From assembly GCF_004331285.1 (NCBI RefSeq), contig NZ_SJOH01000008.1, positions 79,768 to 143,767 of the forward strand: a stretch of 64,000 nt of DNA. Reading direction: 5' to 3'. A program made the position numbers and the translations under genes. The stretch comes from Acinetobacter sp. ANC 3781. GTDB lineage: Bacteria > Pseudomonadota > Gammaproteobacteria > Pseudomonadales > Moraxellaceae. The notes below the pieces were generated by a model that was given only the letters and a program-made list of their open reading frames with translations, ran no database searches and had not been told where the DNA came from. Positions 9,323 to 19,738 of this stretch are shown in pieces. The stretch's first letter is position 1. Each line of letters begins with the position of its first letter.

Positions 9323-10627
9323 GTGAAACCAGTTCGTCTGGCAATCCTCGGTCTTGGTACTGTAGGTGGTGGTGCCCTTAAACTTTTAAAAGAAAACGCT
9401 GCTGAGATTAGACGTCGCACCGGGCGAGAAATTGAAATTACCCATGTCGGTACACGTCGTCCGCGTCCTGATTTGGATCTTCCAGAATCTGTAAAACACA
9501 GTGCTGATCTGCTCGATATCGTGCGTCAGCCTGATGTCGATGTCGTGGTTGAAGTCATGGGCGGTATCCACCCTGCCTATGAAGTCATTATGGAAGCCAT
9601 GAAACATGGCAAGCATATTGTGACTGCTAACAAAGCCTTATTGGCTGAACATGGCAATGAACTATTTAAAGCGGCCGAAGACAATGCTGTGCAGATTGCC
9701 TATGAAGCAGCAGTTGCCGGCGGCATTCCAATTATCAAAGTGATTCGTGAAGGTCTGGCAGCCAATAAAATTGACTGGTTGGCAGGTATTATTAATGGTA
9801 CAGGTAACTTCATTTTAAGTGAAATGCGTGAGAAAGGCCGTGCTTTTGAAGATGTGCTGAAAGAAGCGCAAGAACTGGGTTATGCCGAAGCAGATCCTAC
9901 CTTTGACGTTGAAGGGATTGATGCTGCGCATAAACTGACCATTTTGGCTTCATGTGCATTTGGTATCCCCTTGCAGTTTGATAAAGTCTTTACTGAAGGG
10001 ATTGGCAAAGTCACGGCACAAGATGTGAAATATGCAGAAGATTTGGGTTTCCGTATTAAACACCTAGGTATTGCACGCCGTACCGATGCAGGTATTGAGT
10101 TACGTGTACATCCGACTTTAATTCCAGATGACCAGCTGATTGCCAATGTTAACGGCGTGAAAAATGCTGTTCTGGTCCAAGCCAATGCAGTCGGTCCAAC
10201 CCTTTATTATGGTGCTGGCGCAGGTGCAGGTCCAACCGCTTCTGCGGTCGTTGCTGATGTAGTCGATATTGTCCGTGATATCATTTATACCGAAGATGGT
10301 GCCGGAACCATTCCGCAATTGGCCTTTGAAGCTTTAACGGATTTACCAATTTTAACGCGTGAACAAATGACCACGGGTTACTACATTCGTATCAATGCCG
10401 AAGACCAAATGGGCGTCCTTGCAGATGTCACCACGATTTTAAGTCGTGCCGGAATCAGTATTGATGCCATCATGCAGCAGCCACGCTTAAAAGACCTGAT
10501 TCCGATCGTGATTTTAACCGATCCTATCGTTGAATCAAAAATGGATGAAGCGTTGCAACGAATTCAAGCATTGCCTTTCATTCATGGCGAAATTGTACGA
10601 ATTCGTTTAGAATCGCTTGATAATTAA
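9323..10627 (+). CDS. hom: Homoserine dehydrogenase
   Basis: This enzyme reduces aspartate semialdehyde to homoserine, the branch point to threonine and methionine. I choose the GTG at 9323 (434 residues) because GGAG sits six bases upstream and the product begins MKPVRLAILGLGTVGGG, the NAD(P) Rossmann motif. The catalytic domain includes GGIPIIKVIREGLAANKI and INGTGNFIL near residues 135-165. The C-terminal 80 residues form an ACT domain, which suggests feedback control by threonine. It is monofunctional, with no aspartokinase part. thrC follows 57 bases later. Confidence 0.96.
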   Translation: MKPVRLAILGLGTVGGGALKLLKENAAEIRRRTGREIEITHVGTRRPRPDLDLPESVKHSADLLDIVRQPDVDVVVEVMGGIHPAYEVIMEAMKHGKHIVTANKALLAEHGNELFKAAEDNAVQIAYEAAVAGGIPIIKVIREGLAANKIDWLAGIINGTGNFILSEMREKGRAFEDVLKEAQELGYAEADPTFDVEGIDAAHKLTILASCAFGIPLQFDKVFTEGIGKVTAQDVKYAEDLGFRIKHLGIARRTDAGIELRVHPTLIPDDQLIANVNGVKNAVLVQANAVGPTLYYGAGAGAGPTASAVVADVVDIVRDIIYTEDGAGTIPQLAFEALTDLPILTREQMTTGYYIRINAEDQMGVLADVTTILSRAGISIDAIMQQPRLKDLIPIVILTDPIVESKMDEALQRIQALPFIHGEIVRIRLESLDN

Positions 10628-10684
10628 TCGGGTTGAGGGGAGTGTTACCCCTTGCCAAGCTCTACACACAATTGGAACATCATC

Positions 10685-11824
10685 ATGTCGAATGCCAATC
10701 GTTATACTGGTTTAGTTGACCGTTATCGCGACCGTTTACCAGTATCTGCAACCACTCGTGCAATTTCTTTAGGTGAAGGTAATACCCCACTAATTAAGCT
10801 TGAGAATATTCCACGCATTATTGGTAAAGACGTTGAAATCTATGTGAAGTACGAAGGCTTAAACCCGACGGGTTCATTTAAAGACCGTGGTATGACCATG
10901 GCGGTGACCAAAGCGGTTGAAGAAGGCTCTAAAGCGATTATTTGTGCCTCTACCGGTAACACCTCAGCTGCCGCTGCCGCTTATGCTGCACGCGCAGGCA
11001 TCAAAGCCTTCGTTTTAATCCCGGAAGGCAAAATTGCTATGGGTAAAATGGCACAGGCAATGATGTACGGTGCAATCACCATGCAAATTCGCGGAAACTT
11101 CGATGACGGTATGCGTCTGGTGAAAGAAGTCGCAGATCAAGCCCCAGTTACTATTGTGAACTCAATCAACCCTTACCGTTTGCAGGGTCAAAAAACCATT
11201 GCTTATGAAATTGTTGAAGCTTTAGGTCGTGCACCTGATTACCACTGCTTGCCAGTAGGTAACGCGGGTAACATTACTGCACACTGGATGGGTTATACCG
11301 AAGCGGTTGCGAATCAGCCTGCCGATCAGTTTGAGCAAGTCATTTACGACGCTGAAACAGATGCTTTCACCGGCCCTAAACCTGCTGGCCTTCCAATCAT
11401 GGCCGGCTATCAAGCGGCTGGCGCTGCCCCGTTCTTACGTGGCGGTCCGGTGGTTAACCCTGAAACTGTAGCAACTGCGATTCGTATTGGTAACCCGCAA
11501 AGCTGGAATCATGCTAAAGCAGTGGTACGTGATTCAAATGGCTGGTTTGATGAACTGACTGATACTGAGATTCTTGAAGCACAGCGTCTACTTTCAATGT
11601 ACGAAGGCGTGTTCGTAGAACCTGCTTCTGCAGCATCTATCGGTGGTGCCATCCGTGACATTAAAGCCGGAAAAATTAAAGAAGGTTCAGTGATTGTTTG
11701 TACTGTTACAGGGAATGGCTTAAAAGACCCGGATACTGCCATCAAACAATGTTCTGATGCCGTAATGTTATCGATTGATGCAACCATGAATGAAGTAAAA
11801 GATTCAATTCTTTCAAATATGTAA
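10685..11824 (+). CDS. thrC: Threonine synthase
   Basis: A PLP enzyme that converts O-phosphohomoserine to threonine, the last step after hom. The 379-residue product starts at the ATG at 10685. An in-frame extension to 10652 is not conserved and lacks a ribosome site, while GGAA lies seven bases before the chosen ATG. The PLP lysine is K66 in GSFKDRGM. The phosphate-binding loop is the glycine-rich PVGNAGNITAHW. Length and sequence match the short ThrC of Gammaproteobacteria and Bacillus rather than the long E. coli form. A terminator follows closely. Confidence 0.95.
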   Translation: MSNANRYTGLVDRYRDRLPVSATTRAISLGEGNTPLIKLENIPRIIGKDVEIYVKYEGLNPTGSFKDRGMTMAVTKAVEEGSKAIICASTGNTSAAAAAYAARAGIKAFVLIPEGKIAMGKMAQAMMYGAITMQIRGNFDDGMRLVKEVADQAPVTIVNSINPYRLQGQKTIAYEIVEALGRAPDYHCLPVGNAGNITAHWMGYTEAVANQPADQFEQVIYDAETDAFTGPKPAGLPIMAGYQAAGAAPFLRGGPVVNPETVATAIRIGNPQSWNHAKAVVRDSNGWFDELTDTEILEAQRLLSMYEGVFVEPASAASIGGAIRDIKAGKIKEGSVIVCTVTGNGLKDPDTAIKQCSDAVMLSIDATMNEVKDSILSNM

Positions 11825-11840
11825 TTCGTTCTTGTCATTA

Positions 11841-11870
11841 AAAAAAGCCCTGCAATTGCAGGGCTTTTTT
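11841..11870. terminator. Terminator between thrC and pbpG
   Basis: AAAAAAGCCCTGCA and TGCAGGGCTTTTTT form a strong GC-rich palindromic hairpin with flanking A- and T-runs. It lies between two converging genes and can serve both. Confidence 0.9.
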
Positions 11871-11923
11871 AGTTTAGAAGCATTCAAACGTTGAGTAAAA
11901 TTGAATACTTCCCAGAATCAATA

Positions 11924-12976
11924 TTAAATCCGTTTTGGAAGCTGACTAACCCAGCTCATTAAGCGCGTCGCATCATTGGTTCGTGCAGCAGAAGTATCTG
12001 CGCCTAAGAGCACCACCACTGCTGGACGATTGTTTAAGGTGGTATGCATGACGACACAACGTCCTGCTTCATTGATATAACCGGTTTTTGAAATATTGAT
12101 ATTCCAGCCGCCGTTACGTACCAAAGCATTGGTATTGTTTGATTTCAACACTCGATAGCCCAAATTAAAATCATAACTTGGGGTGGTTGAGAATTGACGA
12201 ATTAGACCGTATTGGGATGCTGTATTGACTAAAATCCCTAAATCACGCGCAGAAGCCACATTGCCTGGATGCAAACCGGTTGACTCTAAATAATGAGTTG
12301 AATTCATACCCAAGGCTTTGGCTTTCGCATTCATTGCAGAGATAAAGGTTGCACGACCACCCGGGAAAGTGCGTGCCAATGCAGAAGCGGCAGGATTCTC
12401 AGACTTCATCAACGCAAATAAAAGTGCTTCCGCACGATTCATAGTATCGCCAGCGCGTAAAGTTGAACTTGAACTCTTACAGCCTGAACATGAAAAGTCC
12501 GCTTGAGTTAAGGTGATTTTTTCCGACATATTTAAACGTGCATCGGCAATCACCACTGCTGTCATCAGCTTGGTAATCGATGCAATCGGAAAAGCAGTAT
12601 TACTATTCTTACTATATAAAACCTCACCAGTCTGACCGTCCATGACTAAAGCAGCACGGGCATTGACTGAAGGTTGATTGCTATAACCTGAATTATCTAA
12701 AATTTGTACAGTTTTAGGCGCAGAATAACTGACTACACCATTAGAACTACGCACCGAAGTAGTAATTTTAGTTGAACCTTGTGGCGTTGGTTCCTCGCTC
12801 AATGCCGAACCATCGCCATTGAGTAATTGTTTGGCATCTTCAGAAGACCAATTTAAAGCAGCTTGACCTGTGCCTCCAGAAGCATTCATGACCAGTTCTG
12901 CAAAACTGGTTGAACTCATGCTCAGTAAGATAGACATACCTAGCACATGCATTAAAGACTTGTTCGAATTTTTCAC
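11924..12976 (-). CDS. pbpG: D-alanyl-D-alanine endopeptidase (PBP7/8 type)
   Basis: A low-molecular-weight penicillin-binding protein that cleaves peptidoglycan cross-links in the periplasm. A signal peptide covers about residues 1-27. A non-conserved 80-residue region precedes the S11 peptidase domain. The catalytic motifs are SITK at 133-136, SEN near residue 192 and KTG near residue 295. The start is a GTG at 12976. At 350 residues it is longer than E. coli PbpG because of the N-terminal linker. It is divergent from gacA. Confidence 0.92.
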   Translation of the reverse strand: MKNSNKSLMHVLGMSILLSMSSTSFAELVMNASGGTGQAALNWSSEDAKQLLNGDGSALSEEPTPQGSTKITTSVRSSNGVVSYSAPKTVQILDNSGYSNQPSVNARAALVMDGQTGEVLYSKNSNTAFPIASITKLMTAVVIADARLNMSEKITLTQADFSCSGCKSSSSTLRAGDTMNRAEALLFALMKSENPAASALARTFPGGRATFISAMNAKAKALGMNSTHYLESTGLHPGNVASARDLGILVNTASQYGLIRQFSTTPSYDFNLGYRVLKSNNTNALVRNGGWNINISKTGYINEAGRCVVMHTTLNNRPAVVVLLGADTSAARTNDATRLMSWVSQLPKRI

Positions 12977-13196
12977 GATGTTTTACTCAACTCATGGAGG
13001 CAAGATACATTTGTGTATTACCTCAAATATGCCTTACATTTAGACACAAAGGTGAACATTTTTTTAGCTCACGACATTGTGTATAACATTTCACTTAAAG
13101 ATTAATAATAGGATTGCTAATTTTGTCATTTCATTGCAAGCTTATTTTGCTTTATGTAACAAAAAACATGCTTTTTTTATATGAGGGGAGAAATAG

Positions 13197-13832
13197 GTGA
13201 TCACAGTTTTAGTAGTAGATGATCATGAATTGGTACGCACCGGGATTTGCCGAATGCTCGAAGACCATGCGGATGTGCAAGTAATTGGTCAGGCTGAATC
13301 TGGAGAAGAAGCGATTACCTTAGTTCGTCACCATCATCCTAATGTGGTTTTACTCGATGTCAATATGCCGGGCATTGGTGGGGTGGAAACTACTCGTCGT
13401 TTGTTGCAAACCGCACCTGAAACCAAAGTCGTTGCTGTTAGCGGCCTGGCTGAAGAGCCTTATCCATCCCTGTTGCTCAAAGCAGGCGCAAAAGGTTATA
13501 TCACTAAGGGCGCACCTGTGACCGAAATGGTTCGTGCCATAAATAAAGTCATGCAAGGGGGCAAATATTTTAGTGCAGATATTGCCGAGCAACTGGCCAG
13601 TTCATACCTTTCAGATACCCAGCAATCGCCATTTGATGCGCTGTCTGAACGTGAAATGCAGGTCGCGATGATGGTGGTAAATTGTATTAGTGCCCAAGAA
13701 ATTGCCGATAAACTTTTTGTCAGTGTCAAAACTGTGAATACCTATCGTTATCGTATTTTTGAAAAATTGAATTTGGATAGTGATGTAAAACTGACTCATT
13801 TGGCCATTCGTTATGGGTTGATTAAACCTTAA
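13197..13832 (+). CDS. gacA: Response regulator GacA/UvrY
   Basis: The output regulator of the GacS-GacA system, which in gammaproteobacteria drives Rsm-type small RNAs. In Acinetobacter it is linked to virulence and to aromatic-compound metabolism. The 211-residue protein has a receiver domain with phospho-acceptor D54 and a LuxR-type helix-turn-helix from about residue 147. It starts at a GTG with an excellent ribosome site (GAGGGGAG at 13183-13190). The cognate kinase is not in the window. pilS follows 30 bases later. Confidence 0.92.
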   Translation: MITVLVVDDHELVRTGICRMLEDHADVQVIGQAESGEEAITLVRHHHPNVVLLDVNMPGIGGVETTRRLLQTAPETKVVAVSGLAEEPYPSLLLKAGAKGYITKGAPVTEMVRAINKVMQGGKYFSADIAEQLASSYLSDTQQSPFDALSEREMQVAMMVVNCISAQEIADKLFVSVKTVNTYRYRIFEKLNLDSDVKLTHLAIRYGLIKP

Positions 13833-13862
13833 TACTTTTAATATAGCTTCTAGAAGACATGC

Positions 13863-15431
13863 ATGACGCAGAGCACCTCAAATTTTGAGTTTAACCAGTA
13901 TCATCTAGGCATCTGGTATGGCGCTTATAGACTGATTATTGCGACTTGTCTTCTCCTGATTTTTTCACTCACCAATCAGTATTTAAATACAGAATACCGC
14001 TATCCACAGCTCTATCTATACGCTCTCATCTGTTTTGTGGCGATAGGCTGTATGCAACTGCTGAGCCTAAAAAAAATACGCGCCAGAATTCCCCAACAAC
14101 TGACGCTGTTATTTGCGGTCGATGTCATTGTTTTAAGCTTACTTACTTTAGCAATGGACGGTCCTAATCTTCATTTAAGTCTGCTATTTGTGATTACCAT
14201 CTTTGCAGCTTCTTTGTTACTCGATGCAAAAAAGGCCTTAATCACAACTCTTTTCGCCGTAATTAGTGTGATTTATCAAATATTTTTAGGCAGTATTTTT
14301 GATTTTTCTTCACTCAACAATATCAGTAATAGCGCTTTGTTGGCCTTTCTGTTTTTTGTGGTTTATGGCAGTGCTCAAATTGCGGTACGACGTTTCCAAT
14401 TACTGGAAAATTTAAATTTTTCGCAATCCTTGGAGCTCAATCGACTGCAAAATTTGAACCGTTATATTCTGGAACAGATTGAACTCGGCTATCTGGTTTT
14501 AGATGAAAACTGTCATATCGTGCTGAGCAATCCTGCGGCTTGTCTGCTTTTGGGTATTCCTCCACTCTATGCTTATGACAAATATCCCTTATACAAAATA
14601 CAACCTGATTTATTTGAACTCATTAAGTTTGACCAGCTGCAAGATGGTGAAAGATTTCAATTCGAGTCACAGCTGAGCCGCTATCATATGCATATTGAAG
14701 TGCAGAAATTAATGGTTCCCCATCAGACCCTTACCCTATTGATGCTGCAAGATGCGGGTAAAATTAATCAAAGGGTACAACAATTAAAACTGGCAGCTTT
14801 AGGACAATTGTCTGCCAGTATAGCCCATGAAATTCGCAACCCTTTAGCTGCTATTGTTCAAGCCAACGAATTGTTGCCAGATAGTGATCCAGACCAACAA
14901 AACCTATTAAGTCAGATGATTGCAAAACAAGCACAGCGTATTGACCGTATTGTGCAAGACACCTTGAACATGGTGCGAAATAGAGAAACGTATCCTGTAC
15001 AGATTCAGCTGAATCAATTTATTCCCCAAATGATCCAGGAAGATTTATCTGATATCATCAACCAGATTCGATGCACCATACCAAATAAAATTTCGATTAC
15101 TTTTGATGAAGCACAATTTCGCCAAGTACTGATTAACCTGATCCGTAATGCAATTCGGCACAATTCACCTGAGCATTCACATATTGAATTAAATATTTAT
15201 TCACATGGAACCAATGTCCGAATTGAAGTTCGAGATTTTGGCTCAGGTGTGGCATCTCAAGATTTGACCTACCTATTTCAACCTTTTTTTAGTACCGAAA
15301 TCACGGGAACTGGTTTAGGATTATACTTATCACATAGTTTTTGTGAGGCGAACCAAGCAAAACTGGACTATGTAGAACAAAAACAAGGGGCATGCTTTCG
15401 AATAGAATGCCTGGATGGTGCTTTAAATTAA
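13863..15431 (+). CDS. pilS: Type IV pilus sensor histidine kinase PilS
   Basis: PilS senses pilin in the membrane and controls PilR. The 522-residue protein has six hydrophobic segments in residues 17-175, a PAS-like region (about 200-295), a HisKA domain with H322 in the box AHEIRNPLA, and a HATPase domain with GTGLGLYLSHSF near the end. pilR begins 12 bases after the stop, so the two form an operon. The pairing with PilR and the six-segment N-terminus support PilS rather than a generic kinase. Confidence 0.92.
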   Translation: MTQSTSNFEFNQYHLGIWYGAYRLIIATCLLLIFSLTNQYLNTEYRYPQLYLYALICFVAIGCMQLLSLKKIRARIPQQLTLLFAVDVIVLSLLTLAMDGPNLHLSLLFVITIFAASLLLDAKKALITTLFAVISVIYQIFLGSIFDFSSLNNISNSALLAFLFFVVYGSAQIAVRRFQLLENLNFSQSLELNRLQNLNRYILEQIELGYLVLDENCHIVLSNPAACLLLGIPPLYAYDKYPLYKIQPDLFELIKFDQLQDGERFQFESQLSRYHMHIEVQKLMVPHQTLTLLMLQDAGKINQRVQQLKLAALGQLSASIAHEIRNPLAAIVQANELLPDSDPDQQNLLSQMIAKQAQRIDRIVQDTLNMVRNRETYPVQIQLNQFIPQMIQEDLSDIINQIRCTIPNKISITFDEAQFRQVLINLIRNAIRHNSPEHSHIELNIYSHGTNVRIEVRDFGSGVASQDLTYLFQPFFSTEITGTGLGLYLSHSFCEANQAKLDYVEQKQGACFRIECLDGALN

Positions 15432-15443
15432 TAGTGTTGGGGT

Positions 15444-16862
15444 ATGATTTTGGAACGACAACCAATTGTTTTATTAGTAGATGATGAGGAAGATTTGTGT
15501 ACTTTAATGCAAATGTCTTTATCACGTATGGGCATCAAGACCCATATCGCATATCGTCTTGAACAGGCAAAAAAACTTTTATCTGACAATAGTTATGATG
15601 CCTGTCTAACCGATTTGAATTTACCGGATGGCAATGGGCTCCAATTGGTAGAATGGATTAGCCAGCATCTTCCAGCACTTCCTGTGGCTGTGCTCACTGC
15701 CTATGGCAATATGGAAATTGCAATTGCCGCATTAAAAGCCGGTGCTTTTGATTTTGTCAGCAAACCGATTAATCAGAAACACCTGGAACAACTCTTACAA
15801 AAAGCGTTGAACAAACCGGTCGAAAATTTTCAAAGTAAAGAAGATACGCTGGAACAAAAATTATTAATTGGCCAATCCCTGCCGATTCAGCAATTACGCG
15901 TTACCTTAAATAAAATTGCACGTTCTCAAGCGCCTGTATTTATTACCGGTGAATCTGGAACCGGAAAAGAAGTGATTGCCAATCTGGTGCATCGACTTAG
16001 TAATCGCAATGAAGGTCCTTTTATTGCAATTAACTGTGGTGCTATTCCAACGGAATTGATGGAAAGTGAGCTGTTTGGGCATAAGAAAGGCAGCTTTACC
16101 GGTGCAACTCAAGACAAACAAGGTCTGATCCAATCTGCACATGGGGGTAGTCTATTTTTAGATGAAATTGCTGAATTACCTTTAACCATGCAGGTCAAAC
16201 TGCTGCGTGCGGTACAGGAAAAACGGATTCGTCCCGTCGGTTCAGATGCTGAAATTGATGTGGATTTCCGTGTCATTAGTGCCAGCCATCAGGATTTGGA
16301 AGCATTAGTACAACAAGGCAGATTTCGCCAAGATTTATTCTTCCGTATTCATGTGATGGATCTTGTGCTTCCACCACTACGTGAACGGGGTGATGATATT
16401 ATTTTATTGGCGCATCATTTTATTCAAAAAATTAGCCAAGAATGGGGTATTCCTGCAAAACAACTGACTGAACGCGCGAAAAACTTTTTGCTGAACCAGT
16501 ATTATCCGGGCAATGTCCGTGAGCTACGTAATATTATGGAACGCGCCATTACCCTTAGTGATGAGGATAAAATTGATTTACCTCATTTACAAAGTGCACC
16601 GCTACGTTATCCAACAGCCGCACCTTCAGATCATCAGCAAGAAGCCAGCCCTGCTTTTCGTAGTGAAATCTTAGTTTCTGCTAAAAAGTTACCCGATGAA
16701 GGTTTAGAACTTTATCTGGAAAATATTGAGAAAGATATTTTACTCAATGCGCTAAACTTAACCCATTGGAACAGAACACTGGCAGCCAAAAAACTGGGGA
16801 TGTCTTTCCGCTCTTTACGTTACCGCTTAAAGAAATTTGGCTTGGATACCGATGATGAATAA
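15444..16862 (+). CDS. pilR: Sigma-54-dependent response regulator PilR
   Basis: An NtrC-family activator that switches on pilin transcription with RpoN. The domains are a receiver (phospho-acceptor D57), an AAA+ core with Walker A GESGTGKE near residue 170 and the sigma-54 contact loop GSFTGA (the serine variant normal for PilR), then a Fis-type helix-turn-helix at the C-terminus (AAKKLGMSFRSLRYRLKK). Its presence implies an RpoN-containing cell, which supports the -24/-12 promoters seen before glnK and amtB. It converges on ctpA with only four bases between the stops. Confidence 0.94.
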   Translation: MILERQPIVLLVDDEEDLCTLMQMSLSRMGIKTHIAYRLEQAKKLLSDNSYDACLTDLNLPDGNGLQLVEWISQHLPALPVAVLTAYGNMEIAIAALKAGAFDFVSKPINQKHLEQLLQKALNKPVENFQSKEDTLEQKLLIGQSLPIQQLRVTLNKIARSQAPVFITGESGTGKEVIANLVHRLSNRNEGPFIAINCGAIPTELMESELFGHKKGSFTGATQDKQGLIQSAHGGSLFLDEIAELPLTMQVKLLRAVQEKRIRPVGSDAEIDVDFRVISASHQDLEALVQQGRFRQDLFFRIHVMDLVLPPLRERGDDIILLAHHFIQKISQEWGIPAKQLTERAKNFLLNQYYPGNVRELRNIMERAITLSDEDKIDLPHLQSAPLRYPTAAPSDHQQEASPAFRSEILVSAKKLPDEGLELYLENIEKDILLNALNLTHWNRTLAAKKLGMSFRSLRYRLKKFGLDTDDE

Positions 16863-16866
16863 ATGC

Positions 16867-18042
16867 TTATTTACGGTTTAGAATGATTTCTGCAACATGT
16901 TCAAGATAGTTTTCTTCTTTCATCTCATGTTGCAGCAGGTATTGTTGATTCGGCTGAATCCCCACACCTTCAATCATCTGCCCTTTCGGAGTGTAATAAT
17001 GCGATACCGTCATCTGTAAGGCGGCACCGTTGGAAAGCGGAAAAAGTTTTTGTACCACGCCTTTGCCATAGCTCTTCTCACCGACGACCCAGGCACGGCC
17101 ATGGTCTTTCATTGCGGCAGTAAAGACTTCAGCGGCTGAGGCAGAACGGTTATTGATTAAAATGCCCAGCTTTAAATTTTGAAATTCCAAACTCGGTAAA
17201 GCTTGAAATTGCTGATCCCCTTCAGAACGGCTTTTGGTAGAAACAATCACCCCTTGATTCAAAAACAAGTCAGCAGATTCAACCGCAGCAGACAATAATC
17301 CGCCTGGATTATTTCTTAAATCAAGCAACACTGCCTTAAGACGCGAGGAAGAGTGCTCTTCAATCAAGCGTTTAATTTCATTGGCAGTATCTTGCTGGAA
17401 AACTTTAACTTTGATCACTAAAACCTGATTTTGCAGAATATTGGCTTGGATATCGGTTTCTATTTTCTTATTACGCACCAAACTCATTGGAGCGCTATTC
17501 GGTGCCAGTTGCAAGGTTAAGGTCGAACCAATCGAACCATTCAGCAGGCTATTGACCTGATCATGGTTGAGTTTTTTCAGTTCTTGATCATCAATCTTAA
17601 ATACCGTTACGCCATTGCGTAAACCTTGCTTGGTAGAATCAGCATTGTTCTTTAAACCTTGAATGACCCATTGATGTAACTGCTGATCATAAATCAGTTC
17701 AAAATCGACAGAGGCAATATCGCCTTCGGTATATTGTAGTAGCTGCTTATAATCTTCAGGACTCAAGTAGCGGGAATAACGGTCCAGGCCACTAACCAGG
17801 CCTTTAATCGCCTGCTGAAATAATGCATCATCATTTTTAGCATCAACATAATTTTCTTTGACAATGCTATAAATCTGAACAAATTGCTGAATCGATTCCA
17901 CTGGAATTTCAGCATAATTCTGTTCTACTTCCTCATCAAAATCCAGAACAGGCTGATCTTTCACTGCAGCAAGTGCAGAATGGCTCACACAGATGAACAA
18001 CGTTGTTAAAGCGACAACCATCTTCCAGCGTTGTAAAACCAT
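16867..18042 (-). CDS. ctpA: S41-family C-terminal processing peptidase
   Basis: An envelope serine protease with a Ser-Lys dyad. A signal peptide spans residues 1-25 (ends ALAA). A PDZ domain lies at about 100-190. The peptidase core carries the nucleophile in NRSASAAEVF near residue 300 and the lysine in GEKSYGKGVVQ near residue 325. At 391 residues it belongs to the short CtpA group rather than Prc. It lies 26 bases downstream of gpmI on the same strand, so they are probably one transcript. The exact substrate cannot be read from sequence. Confidence 0.9.
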   Translation of the reverse strand: MVLQRWKMVVALTTLFICVSHSALAAVKDQPVLDFDEEVEQNYAEIPVESIQQFVQIYSIVKENYVDAKNDDALFQQAIKGLVSGLDRYSRYLSPEDYKQLLQYTEGDIASVDFELIYDQQLHQWVIQGLKNNADSTKQGLRNGVTVFKIDDQELKKLNHDQVNSLLNGSIGSTLTLQLAPNSAPMSLVRNKKIETDIQANILQNQVLVIKVKVFQQDTANEIKRLIEEHSSSRLKAVLLDLRNNPGGLLSAAVESADLFLNQGVIVSTKSRSEGDQQFQALPSLEFQNLKLGILINNRSASAAEVFTAAMKDHGRAWVVGEKSYGKGVVQKLFPLSNGAALQMTVSHYYTPKGQMIEGVGIQPNQQYLLQHEMKEENYLEHVAEIILNRK

Positions 18043-18068
18043 CCTTCCACCTGTTTATCGGGTTAATT

Positions 18069-19616
18069 TTATGATTTTAAAGTAATCAAATTACGACCTT
18101 TCATTTCTTCAGGTACAGGAATTTGCATGAGGCTCAACAAGGTTGGTGCAACATCTGCAAGCACACCACCTTCCGCAATAGTCGCTGAAGTGGGTCCCAC
18201 ATAAATGAAGGGAACCAGTTCAGTGGTATGTTGAGTATGTACCTGACCACTGTGATAGTCCTGCATTTGCTCGACATTACCATGGTCAGCGGTAATCAGC
18301 ATATGGCCTTTTTGTGCCATTACTGCTTCATATACCCGACCTAAACAGGTATCCACTGCTTCAACCGCTTTCACGGCGGCATCAAAGACACCGGTATGGC
18401 CCACCATATCACCATTGGCAAAGTTCACCACCAACAAGTCATATTCACCCGAGTTAATTGCAGCAACCAGTTCATCGGTCACTTCATAAGCACTCATTTC
18501 AGGCTTAAGATCATAAGTTGCAATATTTGGTGATGGAATCAGGATACGTTTTTCACCCGGATATTCATCTTCACGGCCACCACTGAAGAAGAAAGTCACG
18601 TGCGCATATTTTTCAGTTTCCGCAATACGCAGTTGGGTTTTACCCAAATTCGACAAGTATTCGCCAATCGAGTTTTTCAACGCTTCCGGCATATAGGCCA
18701 CAGGTGCATCAATGGTCGCTTGATAACGGGTGAGCATCACAAATTTAGACAGGTTTGGAACCACTTTACGTTCAAAACCGGTAAACTCTTTTTCGACAAA
18801 GGCTTTGGTAATTTCACGTGCACGATCGGCACGGAAATTCATAAATACAACGCTGTCGCCATCCTGGATTTTAGCCAGCTCGCCAATACGCGTAGCTTTC
18901 ACAAATTCATCCGACTCATTTGCCGCATAGGCTTGTTCCAGACCTTCAACTGCTGTTGCTGCGGTACGTGCGGCTTCCCCTTCAGTCAATAGACGGTAGG
19001 CTTGTTCAACACGATCCCAACGATTGTCACGGTCCATGGCAAAGTAACGACCAATCATGCTCGCAATACGACCTTGACCCGGATACTGGGCAAAAACCGC
19101 ATCTAATTTTTCTAAAGACGGTTGCGCGCTTTTCGGTGGCGTATCACGCCCATCCAGGAAAGCATGCAGATACACTTTCGCCCCACCTTTCAATGCCAAT
19201 TCACACATGGCAACAATATGGTCTTCATGCGCATGCACGCCACCTTGTGACAGCAAGCCCAAGATATGTACTGCGCCATTTGCAGCTTTGGCTTTCTCTA
19301 CCGCATCAATCAAAACGTCATGCTCAAAAAAAGCACCAGTACGAATGTCCTTGGTAATGCGGGTGAAATCCTGATACAGCACACGACCTGCACCCAGGTT
19401 CATATGACCCACTTCAGAGTTGCCCATTTGACCATCAGGCAGACCGACATCTTCGCCCGAACCAGAAATCAAACCATGGGGATGCTTTTGTTGCATAGCA
19501 GTTAAATTAGGTCGTTTTGCTGCCAGGAAAGCATTGTCTTCGACCGCTTCGCGATGACCCACACCATCCATAATTACCAATACGTGAGGGATTTTGCCAG
19601 CAGTTGCATCCGTCAT
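18069..19616 (-). CDS. gpmI: 2,3-bisphosphoglycerate-independent phosphoglycerate mutase
   Basis: This manganese-dependent enzyme interconverts 3- and 2-phosphoglycerate in glycolysis. I place the start at the ATG at 19616, giving 515 residues, the family length; a 19-residue extension upstream is not conserved. Metal-binding DG occurs near residue 17, and the phospho-serine is S67 in MGNSEVGH. Further metal ligands lie in DGRDTPP and in [10 protein letters not shown] toward the C-terminus. A possible promoter lies immediately upstream. ctpA follows. Confidence 0.96.
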   Translation of the reverse strand: MTDATAGKIPHVLVIMDGVGHREAVEDNAFLAAKRPNLTAMQQKHPHGLISGSGEDVGLPDGQMGNSEVGHMNLGAGRVLYQDFTRITKDIRTGAFFEHDVLIDAVEKAKAANGAVHILGLLSQGGVHAHEDHIVAMCELALKGGAKVYLHAFLDGRDTPPKSAQPSLEKLDAVFAQYPGQGRIASMIGRYFAMDRDNRWDRVEQAYRLLTEGEAARTAATAVEGLEQAYAANESDEFVKATRIGELAKIQDGDSVVFMNFRADRAREITKAFVEKEFTGFERKVVPNLSKFVMLTRYQATIDAPVAYMPEALKNSIGEYLSNLGKTQLRIAETEKYAHVTFFFSGGREDEYPGEKRILIPSPNIATYDLKPEMSAYEVTDELVAAINSGEYDLLVVNFANGDMVGHTGVFDAAVKAVEAVDTCLGRVYEAVMAQKGHMLITADHGNVEQMQDYHSGQVHTQHTTELVPFIYVGPTSATIAEGGVLADVAPTLLSLMQIPVPEEMKGRNLITLKS

Positions 19617-19649
19617 AATGAACACTCTTTTGTTTACAATTTCATCAGT

Positions 19650-19712
19650 ATATCTTACCGAATTTTCGGTCAAGACTCTATGTGCAGATCAGGACTAAAG
19701 CTGATCATGCAC
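19650..19712 (-). promoter_or_regulatory. Hairpin and possible promoter between lptG and gpmI
   Basis: GTGCAGATCAG and CTGATCATGCAC (19682-19712) make a long stem with one bulged base just after lptG, but no T-run follows on the minus strand. Next, on the minus strand, TTGACC and TATACT (15-base spacer) could form a gpmI promoter, with the small palindrome ACCGAAAATTCGGT at its -35 end. Confidence 0.4.
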
Positions 19713-19738
19713 CTTGTTTATCATTCTCTATTCAACAG

